Assembly (NCBI RefSeq): GCF_023702635.1
Contig: NZ_CP098455.1
Span: forward strand, 3,596,001-3,660,000
Direction: 5' to 3'
Length of the DNA stretch: 64,000 nucleotides
Source: Spongiibacter taiwanensis
GTDB taxonomy: Bacteria > Pseudomonadota > Gammaproteobacteria > Pseudomonadales > Spongiibacteraceae
Shown one piece after another: positions 48,924 to 58,085 of the stretch (its first letter is position 1; each line of letters opens with the position of its first letter). Below the pieces are notes generated by a model, which was not told the DNA's origin, did no database searches, and worked only from the letters and a program-made list of their open reading frames with translations. The translations under genes were made by a program, and so were the position numbers.

Positions 48924-50258
48924 TTAGCGGGGCAGGGTGAGAACAAAACGTGCCCCGCCCAATGTTGCCGAAGCGGTGATGCTGATATCAGCGTTGTAGC
49001 TTTCAATAATGTCTCTCACCACGGCCAGACCAATTCCCTGGCCAGCGCCATACTGATCTCCCCGCTGACCTCTCTGTAACAACGTATCGCTTTTTTCTTC
49101 CGGTATCCCCGGGCCGTCGTCCTCGATGGCCAATTCAACGCGGGTGTCTGAAACAGAGGCGGAGACAGTCACTCTGGCCTGGCAGGCTTTGCAGGCGTTG
49201 TCTAAAAGATTACCAAACAGCTCCATACTGTCTTGCTCGTCAATCGCAATCCGCAGGTCGTCGGCAACATTCACCGTCAACTGAATCGACTTGTCTCGAT
49301 GCACCTTGACCAGAGTGGCGCCCAGGCGGTGCAGCAGGGGAGCTAGATCTACCTTGCGGAGCAGGCCGTGTTGGCCGGTACCCACCGCCCGTTGCAGTTG
49401 GTAGGCCACAATATTTTCCATGCGCTGGAGTTGTTCGCGCCGGTCATGGTGGCTCAGGTCCTCGGCGCGCAGCACGGCCAGTGGTGTTTTCAGGCTGTGG
49501 GCAAGATCGGCTAGGGTATTGCGATACCGCTCGCGCTGCTTTTGCTCTTTCTCCAGCAGCTGGTTCAGGTTTTCGGTGACACCGTGCAGCTCTCGCGGGT
49601 AGGCATCGTCGAGGGCGATTTTGTCGCCTCGCTCCAGGTCTGCCAGGTCCTGGGCAAGCTTTCGTAGGGGGCGCAATCCCCAGTACAGAATGATGGCAGA
49701 GAGAACGATGGCGAACACCAGTACTGATCCGAGCCAGATTGCGAGCTGTTGCCGAAAGCGATTGAGCTCCCCCAGCAGGGTAGTTTTGTCAGAGTAGATA
49801 GAGAACAGCAGCGGGGTTTCGCCGCCGTTGTCGTTTTCCCAAATGGCCAGATAGCGATAATTGAAGTGGGGTTTGTTGTTGATGCTAACGCTGGTGATGA
49901 TCGCTTGGCCGGCCCGCTGAGGCACCTCAGCAGCGGGTAGCTTCAGGCTTTCGGAGGACAATGAACGCCACAGTGGTTTGCCGGTGTCGCTGGCAATGGT
50001 GGCGTAGAGTCCCGAACGAAATTGGGTGAAGCGTGACTCCTGCAGTCGCTCACTCATCACCAGGTGCCCTTCCTGCCATTCGATGCCGCCCAGCAAGCCA
50101 AAAAACTGCAGGCGCAGGCGGTCGTATTCGGCTTTCAGCAGGCTGCTGGTGTGAGCGCGATCAATGGCGACGCCCGTGAGGGCGAGCAAGAGAGGGAAGG
50201 TCGTCAAACTGGCGACCAGTAGCCGCCGCGTGATTGAGCCGGGGCGTTTTCGCGGCAT
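48924..50258 (-). CDS. PhoQ-like sensor histidine kinase
   Basis: The 444-residue inner-membrane kinase has two transmembrane helices (about 11-33 and 173-194) enclosing a periplasmic sensor, a HAMP segment, the HisKA H-box with His254 (LADLAHSLKTPLAVLRAE), and the HATPase domain: N-box FGNLLDNACKA, G1 EDDGPGIP and G2 GAGQGIGLAVV. The periplasmic domain lacks the acidic patch known from E. coli PhoQ, so the signal is not implied. Its ATG overlaps the response regulator stop by one base (TGATG). Confidence 0.92.
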   Translation of the reverse strand: MPRKRPGSITRRLLVASLTTFPLLLALTGVAIDRAHTSSLLKAEYDRLRLQFFGLLGGIEWQEGHLVMSERLQESRFTQFRSGLYATIASDTGKPLWRSLSSESLKLPAAEVPQRAGQAIITSVSINNKPHFNYRYLAIWENDNGGETPLLFSIYSDKTTLLGELNRFRQQLAIWLGSVLVFAIVLSAIILYWGLRPLRKLAQDLADLERGDKIALDDAYPRELHGVTENLNQLLEKEQKQRERYRNTLADLAHSLKTPLAVLRAEDLSHHDRREQLQRMENIVAYQLQRAVGTGQHGLLRKVDLAPLLHRLGATLVKVHRDKSIQLTVNVADDLRIAIDEQDSMELFGNLLDNACKACQARVTVSASVSDTRVELAIEDDGPGIPEEKSDTLLQRGQRGDQYGAGQGIGLAVVRDIIESYNADISITASATLGGARFVLTLPR

Positions 50259-50944
50259 CAGGTATCTTGCAGGGCCGGCAATTCAAACCGATAGCCACGG
50301 CCGCGCAGGGTGGCGATGGGTTTCAGTCGGTTATCGGGGTCGATTTTTTTACGAAGTCGGGCAATAAACACCTCGATGACATTACTGTCCCGGTCGAAAT
50401 CCTGGTCGTAGAGGTGTTCGGTTAGCTCTGTTTTTGAAACCACTTGACCACTGCGCAGTGCGAGATATTCCAGTGCGTTGTACTCGAATGCAGTGAGGTC
50501 GAGGGGCTGGCCCTCGACTTCTGCCCGTTTAGCGCCGGTGTCGATCTGCAAGCCGTTAAATCGCAGCTTCGGGCTGGCAAAACCGGCTGAGCGGCGAATC
50601 AGGGCGTTGGCGCGGGCCAGAATTTCTTCAAACTGGAAGGGCTTTGTTACATAGTCATCGCCACCCGCCTCGAGCCCGGCGACCTTGTCCTGCCACATCC
50701 CCCGGGCCGTTAAAATCAGCACAGGGAAGTTACGGTCTTCATCTCGCCAGCGCTGAATGACTGTCATTCCGTCGAGTTTCGGTAGACCCAAATCGACGAT
50801 GGCCAGGTCGTAATCGTATTCGCGGCCGAGATACAGCGCCTCTTCGCCATCGCTGGCCGTGTCGCAGGCAAAGCCCTTGGCGGTAAATTGCTTTTGCAGA
50901 TCAGCCAGCAACAGGGCTTCATCTTCTACTATTAATAGGCGCAT
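50258..50944 (-). CDS. PhoP-like OmpR-family response regulator
   Basis: The 228-residue protein has a receiver domain with phosphoacceptor Asp51 (LAIVDLGLPKLDG), Lys in DYVTKPF, and a C-terminal winged helix (LTAFEYNALEYLALRSGQVVSKTELTEHLY ... VIEVFIARLRKKI). VLTARxxWQDKVxxLxAGxDDYVTKPF matches the PhoP pattern. It is expressed with the PepSY gene upstream (15-bp gap) and the kinase downstream. Confidence 0.94.
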   Translation of the reverse strand: MRLLIVEDEALLLADLQKQFTAKGFACDTASDGEEALYLGREYDYDLAIVDLGLPKLDGMTVIQRWRDEDRNFPVLILTARGMWQDKVAGLEAGGDDYVTKPFQFEEILARANALIRRSAGFASPKLRFNGLQIDTGAKRAEVEGQPLDLTAFEYNALEYLALRSGQVVSKTELTEHLYDQDFDRDSNVIEVFIARLRKKIDPDNRLKPIATLRGRGYRFELPALQDT

Positions 50945-50959
50945 AGAGGTTTGTTCTCG

Positions 50960-51271
50960 TTAATCATCGATGATGACGTTTTTTATTTTGCCGTTGTCCT
51001 GAAGAATGCGAACTTTGTAAGCCACGCCATTGCCGGTTTGCACTTGGCGCACACTGACTGCCCGACCGCCGTAGCGGCGCTCGGCAATCGACACGGCCTC
51101 CCGGGAGGAAAGGGTGCTTCTGAGTTGGCTGGGGCGCAGTTGCGTGTCTTCAACACCAGGGCGATTAAGCAAACCACCACCGCCGCCTAAGCCCAGCGGA
51201 TTGGCTAGCGTTGGCTGGATGGCCAGGGCAACAACCGCTGTCAGCAATAGCCTGTATTTCAGTTTCCGCAT
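50960..51271 (-). CDS. Secreted PepSY-domain protein
   Basis: The 103-residue protein has a signal peptide (MRKLKYRLLLTAVVALAIQPTLA), a Gly-rich linker and a C-terminal PepSY domain (about 54-103, SSREAVSIAERRYGGRAVSVRQVQTGNGVAYKVRILQDNGKIKNVIIDD). PepSY domains often modulate periplasmic protease or kinase activity. Being the first gene of the operon with a PhoP/PhoQ-like pair, it is a good candidate for a periplasmic modulator of that kinase; that role is inferred. Confidence 0.88.
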   Translation of the reverse strand: MRKLKYRLLLTAVVALAIQPTLANPLGLGGGGGLLNRPGVEDTQLRPSQLRSTLSSREAVSIAERRYGGRAVSVRQVQTGNGVAYKVRILQDNGKIKNVIIDD

Positions 51272-51536
51272 TCTAAAGAATCGTGCCCTTTATCGAGTTG
51301 TGCTGCCGTAGTTTAGCGCTGTCCGGCAGTATAAATCATGCTCCGGATTCATGCTGCTGGCCTCGATTCATCCTTGCCGCCGGCTGGCAGCCGTTAACGC
51401 CGATCAAATCGGCTACACTGCAAATGAGTGAGGCATCGCACTGCCTCAAAGATTATTGCCAGTGAGCTGAACTAAGGCTTAACCATTATGTTTAGCTGTG
51501 AGGATGAGCCCGCTGAGATAACGGAGTTTTGTGCCA

Positions 51537-52160
51537 ATGAAACTATACACCTATGATCCTGCTCCCAACCCCCGGCGTCTTGCACTGTTTCTCAAGCATA
51601 AGGGAGTGGCAATCGCCAGTCATCAGATTGATCTTCTGAAGGGTGGGCAGTTCGAGGAATCCTTTTTGCGCTTGAATCCGCGGGCCACGGTGCCCACCTT
51701 GATCCTCGATGATGGCAGTGTGCTAGCCGACACGCTTGCCATTTGCTTTTATCTGGACACCCATCACGAGGGAATATCGCTCTTTGGCCAAACTGAGCTG
51801 GAAAAGGCGCAAGTGCTCGGCATGTGCCACCGCATTTTCAGCGATGGCTTTATCCCGGTTGCAGAGATCCTGCGCAACACGCACCCCAACTACGCCAACA
51901 AAGCGCTGCCGGGAACCGATCCGGTGGCACAGATCCCGGCTCTGGCAGAGCGGGGCGGTCAGCGTATTGAACGGTTTTTTACCGACATGGACACCTGGCT
52001 GAGCAGCCGCCAATTCTTGGTGGGCACCCAACTGAGCCAGGCTGATATTGACCTGCTGGTAGTGGTCGATTTTGCCGGCTGGGTAAAACGCCGCCCGCCG
52101 GCATCATGCACCGCGCTAGCGGCGTATCTTTCGCAGGTGCGCGAGTTACTCGGCGAATAG
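51537..52160 (+). CDS. Glutathione S-transferase family protein
   Basis: The 207-residue protein has an N-terminal thioredoxin-fold domain (KLYTYDPAPNPRRLALFLKHKGVAI ... NPRATVPTLILDDGSVLADTLAICFYLD) with the cis-Pro in ATVPTL and the Asp-Ser-like DT glutathione contact, and a C-terminal helical domain. ATG 51537 is used; an in-frame GTG two codons earlier is also possible. It diverges from the PepSY operon. The substrate is not predictable. Confidence 0.9.
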   Translation: MKLYTYDPAPNPRRLALFLKHKGVAIASHQIDLLKGGQFEESFLRLNPRATVPTLILDDGSVLADTLAICFYLDTHHEGISLFGQTELEKAQVLGMCHRIFSDGFIPVAEILRNTHPNYANKALPGTDPVAQIPALAERGGQRIERFFTDMDTWLSSRQFLVGTQLSQADIDLLVVVDFAGWVKRRPPASCTALAAYLSQVRELLGE

Positions 52161-52209
52161 ACAGCGGCAGACCGTAGTGCGCCCCATGGTGCGATGCTGC
52201 TCGTGCTGG

Positions 52210-52494
52210 TTAAAGGCCAATGTAGACTCGAATACGGCCAGTGCTGTGACGATGGCCGCAATATCGGCTGTGCTCGTGATAGCGGTAGTAGCGGCCGGGC
52301 GCTTCGTAGTAAACGTGATCACCGTAGTGATGCCGGGGTGCGTGGCGATATTGGTGTTTGAACTTGTGGTGCTTGTGATGGTGGCCGGTGTCCCAACGAT
52401 GGTCGTAGCGGCGATAATCCCGGTCGCCGTGCGCATTCGCAACACCTGCAGCAAAGAAACCGGCAAGCAAAATACTGGCAATTTTGAGTTTCAT
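52210..52494 (-). CDS. Small secreted histidine-rich protein
   Basis: The 94-residue protein has a signal peptide ending at VANA (residue 21) and a 73-residue mature part with 16 His, many Tyr and Arg, including HHHKHH. A single cysteine is present. ATG 52494 has a strong AGGAGG site; an upstream in-frame codon is discounted. The composition suggests periplasmic metal (Zn, Ni or Cu) binding, but no family is recognised. The next gene on the same strand lies about 190 bp upstream. Confidence 0.75.
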   Translation of the reverse strand: MKLKIASILLAGFFAAGVANAHGDRDYRRYDHRWDTGHHHKHHKFKHQYRHAPRHHYGDHVYYEAPGRYYRYHEHSRYCGHRHSTGRIRVYIGL

Positions 52495-52687
52495 GTCACT
52501 GCCTCCTGAGTTGATCATGGAGGTCAATTTGCACAATATCGGCTTTACCGATGCTGAACAGACAAGGCGGGAGGGCGCGAGGGTCTGGGGGCGAATTCAA
52601 GCGGTGTTATGGGTCTTGGCGGGAGCGACGCAACACAAGGCCCCGGTAAAGGGCGCCTTGTGTTGGCTCAGTAGGCAGGATAGAGGG

Positions 52688-53512
52688 TTACTTTGCTTCT
52701 TCTTTTTTCCCCGGCCACTTTTCCATTTTGATCAGCGGGTGCATTGCCAACTCAATGCCTTCCTCAATGTAATTCTCCCGGCTGAGAATGCGCTTCTTGC
52801 GCACGAAACTTTTCTCGGATCGGCGCTTGTCGATTGCATACAAGGTGTCGATGCCGCCGCGGCTAGAGAATAGCGGTGCGCCGTCGAGGGAGTAGAGGGT
52901 GGTCATCAAACTCGCGCCTTTAATGATTTGGGTCCAGTCAAATTCCACTGAAACCGTGTCAGCGCTGCCTTCGGTGGCGGGCTCACGGGTAATTCCGTAC
53001 CACTGGGCGTTGTGGGTCATTCCCGGGCTATGCTGCACATCGTGTTCAATGAGGTCGGTGAACAGTACGGCGTCAGCTTTGCCTTCTTCTTTGAGTTGGG
53101 TGAGGGTCGCTGCCATCACCAACTGCCAGCCGCGGGCGTCGATCTTGCCGGTGGTGGGGTCGTAAAAATCGCCGTAGGTCAGAATGGCTTTGCGCCAGGC
53201 ATTTTCAAAGTGATGGTTGGGGATGATTTCGTAGCCGTTTTTCTCAAGGTAGCTCTCTACCATGCCATCGACCTTGGGAACTGAGTCACGTAAGATCGAG
53301 CGCGTTGGCTCGCCGCTAACATTGACCGTCGCAATGATCAGCTTTTTGGGCGGGTTTTTCTGCAGCGCTTCCTTGTTGATGTAGTACTCGTAGGTGGTGG
53401 GGTTATAGCGCACGGAAGAGCACGCTTGCAGGAGGACTGCCGCGAGGAGGCAGCACATCAGCGTCGTAATTTTTTGCACGGGCACACCATTGTTATGAGT
53501 TTGGCCCCGCAT
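52688..53512 (-). CDS. Predicted lipoprotein of unknown function
   Basis: The 274-residue protein carries a lipobox (AAVLLQACSS, Cys at about residue 31), so it is probably an outer-membrane-directed or periplasmic lipoprotein. The mature part has KKLIIATVNVSGEPTRSILRDSVPKV and a Trp/Tyr-bearing middle (QWYGITREP), and ends in a basic, Lys/Glu-rich tail. ATG 53512 lacks a clear ribosome site, and a GTG at 53479 just before the signal peptide may be the real start. No family is recognised. It is divergent from the hydrolase gene, 20 bp away. Confidence 0.8.
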   Translation of the reverse strand: MRGQTHNNGVPVQKITTLMCCLLAAVLLQACSSVRYNPTTYEYYINKEALQKNPPKKLIIATVNVSGEPTRSILRDSVPKVDGMVESYLEKNGYEIIPNHHFENAWRKAILTYGDFYDPTTGKIDARGWQLVMAATLTQLKEEGKADAVLFTDLIEHDVQHSPGMTHNAQWYGITREPATEGSADTVSVEFDWTQIIKGASLMTTLYSLDGAPLFSSRGGIDTLYAIDKRRSEKSFVRKKRILSRENYIEEGIELAMHPLIKMEKWPGKKEEAK

Positions 53513-53532
53513 TCTAGCAATCGGAAAATAGC

Positions 53533-54336
53533 ATGAGAAGAGAACTTGCCACCGGTACCGTTACCCTGCATGCCGACACCAGTGGCTCAGGTGACGAGAC
53601 AGTGGTGCTGTTGCATGGGCTGTTCGGCAGCAGCAGTAATTTAATGGCTCTGGCGCGCAGCCTGGAGCCGTTTTTTACCGTTGTGCGAATGGACCTGCGC
53701 AACCACGGCAAATCGGCTCACAGCGACAGCATGGCGTTGCGCTCCCTGGCGAAAGACGTCTGCGCAAAACTCAATGAAATGAATATCGACGCCGCCCATC
53801 TGGTGGGGCATTCCCTGGGCGGCAAAGTGGCGATGGAAATGGCGCTGGCCTTTCCGGCGCGAGTGAAGCGGCTGGTGGTCGCTGATATTGCCCCAGTGGC
53901 CTATGGTCGCGGGCACGATCAGATTTTTGCCGGATTGTTCGCGCTGGACCTGCGCAACCTTGAAAGTCGGCAGCAGGCCGACCGGGAGCTCGAAGCCTCA
54001 GTGCCGGAGCTGGCGATCCGCTCCTTTCTGCTGAAAAATCTGATTCGAGCCGACGGGGGCGGCTGGGCCTGGCGAATGAACCTGACGGCCTTGGCTGAGG
54101 ATTATGACGCCATTCGGGCTGCCCCAGAAGCGGGTGTCTTCGACGGGCCGACGTTGTTTATCCGCGGTGGTGCCTCCGATTATGTTCTCGATGAGCACCG
54201 AGTCCTTATTCAGCGGCAGTTTCCCCAGGTAGAAATTCAAACAGTGGCCGAGGCAGGGCACTGGTTACACGCGGAAAAGCCCCAGGTCTTTAACGAAATG
54301 GTGTTGCAGTTTTTGCGCGGTCACGGCAATTTTTGA
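53533..54336 (+). CDS. Alpha/beta hydrolase (YbfF-like esterase)
   Basis: The 267-residue protein has the alpha/beta hydrolase fold: oxyanion-hole motif VVLLHGLFGSSSNL (about 24-37), DLRNHGKS, the nucleophile elbow VGHSLGGKVAMEMA (about 91-104) and the C-terminal catalytic His in AGHWLHAEKP. These resemble the esterase YbfF. It starts 20 bp from the divergent lipoprotein gene. The natural ester substrate is unknown. Confidence 0.92.
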   Translation: MRRELATGTVTLHADTSGSGDETVVLLHGLFGSSSNLMALARSLEPFFTVVRMDLRNHGKSAHSDSMALRSLAKDVCAKLNEMNIDAAHLVGHSLGGKVAMEMALAFPARVKRLVVADIAPVAYGRGHDQIFAGLFALDLRNLESRQQADRELEASVPELAIRSFLLKNLIRADGGGWAWRMNLTALAEDYDAIRAAPEAGVFDGPTLFIRGGASDYVLDEHRVLIQRQFPQVEIQTVAEAGHWLHAEKPQVFNEMVLQFLRGHGNF

Positions 54337-54400
54337 AAGCCGTCATGGCGAGGTCATAAACTTACGATAAAACCTGGGCGGCCATTTGCCGGAGACCAGC

Positions 54401-55276
54401 ATGATTAACAGCATTACCGAGTCCTTATACGCCGATCAGCCCGAGGGGACCCTCTATCACTACACGTCGTTTGGCGGCGTACTCGGCATTGTTGGCAGTC
54501 AGGTCCTATGGGCCAGTGATATTCGCTACATGAATGATTCTGCGGAGTTGCGCCACACTGCTGACCTGGTGAAAACCGAGGTCACCGCGCGAATTGCCGC
54601 AGGTCATGATCACCCTCAGTTGTTAAATGCCTTTCTCGATTGGGTTGCCCATCGCATCACCAATGGCCATATCCTGTTTGGTGCCTCATTCCGTTCCCAC
54701 GGCAATCTGCTCAGCCAGTGGCGAGGCTACAGTGCCGTGGGCAAAGGGGCCAGTCTGGGCTTTGACGCCGACTATGTGTCGACCTGTGCCAATGAACAGG
54801 CTTTTCGTCTGGGGCGATGTGTTTACGACAGTGAAGAGCAGAGCGAGCTCATCGGTCAGATTGTCGACGCTGTTGAGGGCTTGGCCGGTCGCGCCGGGCT
54901 ATTAGAGGGGCCGGTGCCTGGCGATGCCTACCCGCCGCTATTTCAGCAGCTGGAAACGGATTTGTTGCGCATTGCTGCCATTCTTAAACATCCCTCCTTT
55001 GAAGAAGAGCAGGAGTGGCGACTGGTCTCGCCGGTCGTCTCCGACTTTAAGGCTGCCCCGGTGTACTTTCGCGAAGGGCGCAGCATGCTGGTTCCTTACA
55101 TGAAATTCTCGCTGATGTGTCGGGATTACCAGCAAATGCAGATGGAGCACGTTTATCTGGGGCCAACGCCAAATATCAGTCTGTCGATGAACTCCATGAA
55201 AATGTGCCTGGCCAAGCACGGTATTCGCCCGGCCAGGGGGATCGATTATTGTCAGATTCCCTACCGGCAACGTTAG
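54401..55276 (+). CDS. DUF2971-type protein
   Basis: The 291-residue protein shows the DUF2971 pattern: YHYTSFGGVLGIVGSQVLWASDIRYMNDSAEL near the N terminus (about 19-50), SFRSHGNLLSQWRGYSAVGKGASLGFD (about 99-125) and EEEQEWRLVSP (about 204-214). ATG 54401 follows a GGAG site. Such proteins are of unknown function; some occur near defence genes, which is inference only. Here it stands alone between housekeeping genes, 64 bp after the hydrolase. No catalytic motif is evident. Confidence 0.8.
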   Translation: MINSITESLYADQPEGTLYHYTSFGGVLGIVGSQVLWASDIRYMNDSAELRHTADLVKTEVTARIAAGHDHPQLLNAFLDWVAHRITNGHILFGASFRSHGNLLSQWRGYSAVGKGASLGFDADYVSTCANEQAFRLGRCVYDSEEQSELIGQIVDAVEGLAGRAGLLEGPVPGDAYPPLFQQLETDLLRIAAILKHPSFEEEQEWRLVSPVVSDFKAAPVYFREGRSMLVPYMKFSLMCRDYQQMQMEHVYLGPTPNISLSMNSMKMCLAKHGIRPARGIDYCQIPYRQR

Positions 55277-55342
55277 CGCACCTCTGATTATTTTGGCGAT
55301 AGTTCAGGCTCAGATGCTTTAGCCTTGACTGTGCTCTTGCCG

Positions 55343-56134
55343 CTAACGCGCGAGGCTGTCGTTCCAGTCAAATCGCGCCAGCAGCGCGGAGTAGAGCACA
55401 TCCAAGGGGGCACGGATGGTCAGCGGGGTATCGGTCTCTGGGTGGCTGATGGTGAGGCTTTCGGCGTGGAGTAACAGGCGCGGGCAGTCCAATTGACTGG
55501 CAAAATAGCGATTGTGTCGCCCGCGGCCGTGTTTGGCATCGCCAATGATGGGGTGGGAAATATGTTTCATATGTCGGCGCAGCTGATGGCGTCGGCCCGT
55601 GAGCGGCCGCAGCCGAACCAACGAGTAGCGTGAGCTGGGGTAGGTTTCGATCATCACGGGTAGTTCGGTTTGTGCCAGGCACTCATAGTCGGTTATCGCT
55701 GTTTGGGCAGCCACTGGCTGGCTGCCCGGCGGACGATCTTCCTCCTGTAAGGCATGGTCTATCCTGCCGCTGCGTGGGCAGTAACCGCGGACCACCGCCA
55801 AATAGGTCTTGCGCACAGCACTCTCATTCGCACTCTGATTGGCCTGAAATTGCAGGCTGACTTGCTGGGCGACGGTTTTGGACAGGGCAAATAGCAGGAC
55901 GCCGGAGGTGGGTTTGTCGAGCCGGTGTAGCGGGTAAACCCGCTGACCTAATTGGTCCCGTAGCAGCTGCAGCGCAAATCGGGTCTCGTGCCGGTCGATC
56001 GGGCTTCGGTGTACTAGCAGGCCCGCAGGTTTGTTAATGGCCACCAGGTCACGGTCGTGGTAGAGAATGTCGAGTGTATCTGGCGATGCCGTTTCTTGCG
56101 CCGACCCAGTGCCTTCAGTATTGGCCTCCGTCAT
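55343..56134 (-). CDS. truC: tRNA pseudouridine synthase TruC family
   Basis: The 263-residue protein is a RluA-type pseudouridine synthase. The catalytic Asp lies in PLHRLDKPTSGVLLFALS (about 71-88) and VRLRPLTGRRHQLRRHMKHISHPIIGDAKHGRG is conserved. This pattern, with AINKPAGLLVHRSPIDRHE, points to TruC, which modifies U65 of tRNA in E. coli; the exact target here is an inference. Its ATG overlaps the ytfJ stop by four bases, so the genes are coupled. Confidence 0.9.
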   Translation of the reverse strand: MTEANTEGTGSAQETASPDTLDILYHDRDLVAINKPAGLLVHRSPIDRHETRFALQLLRDQLGQRVYPLHRLDKPTSGVLLFALSKTVAQQVSLQFQANQSANESAVRKTYLAVVRGYCPRSGRIDHALQEEDRPPGSQPVAAQTAITDYECLAQTELPVMIETYPSSRYSLVRLRPLTGRRHQLRRHMKHISHPIIGDAKHGRGRHNRYFASQLDCPRLLLHAESLTISHPETDTPLTIRAPLDVLYSALLARFDWNDSLAR

Positions 56135-56712
56135 TCTGCGGCAGAAGACCCAGTACTGCGCTCGATTTCGGTGTTGAGCGCCGACATGATGGCCGTCACC
56201 TCCTGCTCGCTAATGCCCCCTTCCTGGAAGTAGCTAATGTTGCCCTCAGCACTGACCAGAATGACTGCCACGCCTTCCCCAGAGAGTTGCCAATCCTGAC
56301 GCACCGCACCGGTCTTATCTGCAATTAAGCTGGCCTCGGGGTGTTCGCGTTTATTTTCGCCCAGTTTTGACAGCACCAACCCCCGCGTGCCCCACAGCGC
56401 GTCGTTGAGATTGACCACACTGACCGATTGGAAACTTCCCTCGGCAAAATCGGCCGCTTCCAGCGCCGCTTTCAGGGGGGCGATGATTTGCTCGGACGAC
56501 AGCCGGGCTGCCATGTGGAAGATCAACGCCGGACTGCCAGCAGTGATTTGCTCGCTGTTCCAGGGCCGGTACACCACCGCATTGTCCTGCAGAATAAGCT
56601 CGCCGGGCTCGGGGACCTGGGTGACTGGCAGGGTGTCGCCAATGTTGAAGGCATAGCTCGGAGAGGCAATCAGCAGTAGGAAGAGGACGGTCGGCAGAAA
56701 TCGAAAGGCCAT
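56131..56712 (-). CDS. ytfJ: Periplasmic YtfJ family protein
   Basis: The 193-residue protein has a signal peptide (MAFRFLPTVLFLLLIASPSYA) and a thioredoxin-like YtfJ domain with IGDTLPVTQVPEPGEL and the redox-like DDALW-type segment (NLNDALWGTRGLV). It lacks a CxxC motif, as in the family. YtfJ has no known function. ATG 56712 is used; a longer frame begins at 56724. It is coupled to truC. Confidence 0.85.
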   Translation of the reverse strand: MAFRFLPTVLFLLLIASPSYAFNIGDTLPVTQVPEPGELILQDNAVVYRPWNSEQITAGSPALIFHMAARLSSEQIIAPLKAALEAADFAEGSFQSVSVVNLNDALWGTRGLVLSKLGENKREHPEASLIADKTGAVRQDWQLSGEGVAVILVSAEGNISYFQEGGISEQEVTAIMSALNTEIERSTGSSAAE

Positions 56713-56915
56713 CGCAATGTACATCGGCAGTGGAGGTGGTGAGATGGTATCACGTTGGTACCGGTGGGCAGTGGCTCAGCGGCCAGGCTAAGCACCGGAT
56801 TTGGGTCAATACCATTAGCGGGCTGGCCGGTTCTTGAATCTGGCTGGAGCCAAACAAGGAGCGCGGGCAACAGGTCTGGGGTTCTCGTTTGGCAGCCTGG
56901 GCGTTGCGCCTCCGC

Positions 56916-57323
56916 CTATTCCTGCCAGTGCAGGATGATGCGTCGCTTTCCGGCGCTGCGGCGATGTTCCCATAGATAAATACCCTGCCAAGTGCCCAAT
57001 GCCAACTCGCGGTCGACGATGGGAATGGACAGTGAACTCGCTGTTAAGGCGGCCTTGATATGGGCCGGCATGTCGTCGGGGCCCTCTAAGGTATGGGTGT
57101 AGAGTGGGTCATTTTCGGGGACCAAACGATTGAGCCAGCGCTCCAGATCCCGCTGGGCGGAGGGGTCATAGTTCTCTTGAATCAACAGGCTGGCAGAAGT
57201 GTGCTGGATAAACAGGGTGCAGAGCCCCTGGCGGGGTAATTGTGCGCCCAGCACCTGGTGAATCTGCGTGGTGATACTGTGCAGACCCTGGCCGGGGACG
57301 TTGATATCGAGTGTGGCAATCAT
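56916..57323 (-). CDS. yjbQ: YjbQ family protein (UPF0047)
   Basis: The 135-residue protein has the YjbQ core: CTLFIQHTSASLLIQENYDPSAQRDLERWLNRLVPE, HTLEGPDDMPAHIKAALT and IPIVDRELALGTWQGIYLWEHR. The conserved His and Glu could bind a metal; a thiamin phosphate synthase-like activity was reported for a homologue. The role here is unknown. It is monocistronic. Confidence 0.93.
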   Translation of the reverse strand: MIATLDINVPGQGLHSITTQIHQVLGAQLPRQGLCTLFIQHTSASLLIQENYDPSAQRDLERWLNRLVPENDPLYTHTLEGPDDMPAHIKAALTASSLSIPIVDRELALGTWQGIYLWEHRRSAGKRRIILHWQE

Positions 57324-57637
57324 GGCGCTAGTCTCTTGGCGGAGGGCAATATTTCATCGGTGTTGCCAATGGTGCGTTAATACCAGCCTAAGAATGCGCA
57401 TTTTAGACCAATAATCCTGGGTGGCGCGCCGCATTCATTGACGGCCACCACAACGAATATCGCCTCAAATAGGGCAAAGCTTATTCTCTCCGTGATCGCT
57501 ATCCAAGCCTTGAGGTGCTCGCTTCGGGGGTTGCTCGCTGGCAGTGGCAGCACGGCATGGGTTTTTAGCCGCTGGAAACTCCTGGAGGATTCCAAAGTCG
57601 TAGCTGCCATCACAGAGACTTTTCGGAGAAGCTGCCA
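57324..57637. other. Non-coding region between yjbQ and the EF-hand gene
   Basis: The 314 bp between the divergent genes contain overlapping short frames on both strands without ribosome sites. I see no clear promoter, hairpin or RNA. The right end has GGAGAAG just before the next ATG. Confidence 0.4.
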
Positions 57638-57949
57638 ATGCCTGCCTTATTGCGTGTGCTGTGTTTGTCGTTATTTCCCTTGATCAGTATCGCTTCGCCC
57701 TTCAATAGCGAGCCCGCAGAGGTGGATAGAGAGCAGCAGCTCGAGCGGGCCAAAGATGCAAAGAATGCGGTTTTTACTGCGCTTGATAGTGATGGCAACG
57801 ATCAGCTGACCCGAGAGGAGGCTTCCCTTGAGTTGTCTCTGAGCCGGGATTTCGATGATTTCGACCACAATGGCGATGGTGTTGTGGATCGTCAGGAGTA
57901 TCTGAGAGAGCGTCACGCCGCTGAGTCGAATATTGAAGAAGTGCAATAA
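57638..57949 (+). CDS. Secreted EF-hand calcium-binding protein
   Basis: The 103-residue protein has a Sec signal peptide (MPALLRVLCLSLFPLISIA) and two canonical EF-hand loops, DSDGNDQLTREE (about 50-61) and DHNGDGVVDRQE (about 75-86), with the expected Asp/Asn/Glu ligands. It is preceded by GGAGAAG. The region between is Glu/Leu-rich helix. Calcium binding is a firm motif-level prediction; its partner is unknown. Confidence 0.88.
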   Translation: MPALLRVLCLSLFPLISIASPFNSEPAEVDREQQLERAKDAKNAVFTALDSDGNDQLTREEASLELSLSRDFDDFDHNGDGVVDRQEYLRERHAAESNIEEVQ

Positions 57950-58085
57950 TACCAATTCAGGAACTAACAACCCGAAAGTCCGCTCCGAAGAAATGAACGA
58001 CGCAGAATCAATTATTTTTCTGCAGAAACTCGGCGCCGAACCGGTATCTCGGTTCGGCGGGAATCATTCAGGGAGAAACAGACTT

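Noticed and set aside
57377-57613. 78-codon minus-strand frame between yjbQ and the EF-hand gene
   Set aside because: No ribosome site and no recognisable features; overlaps a plus-strand frame of equal quality.
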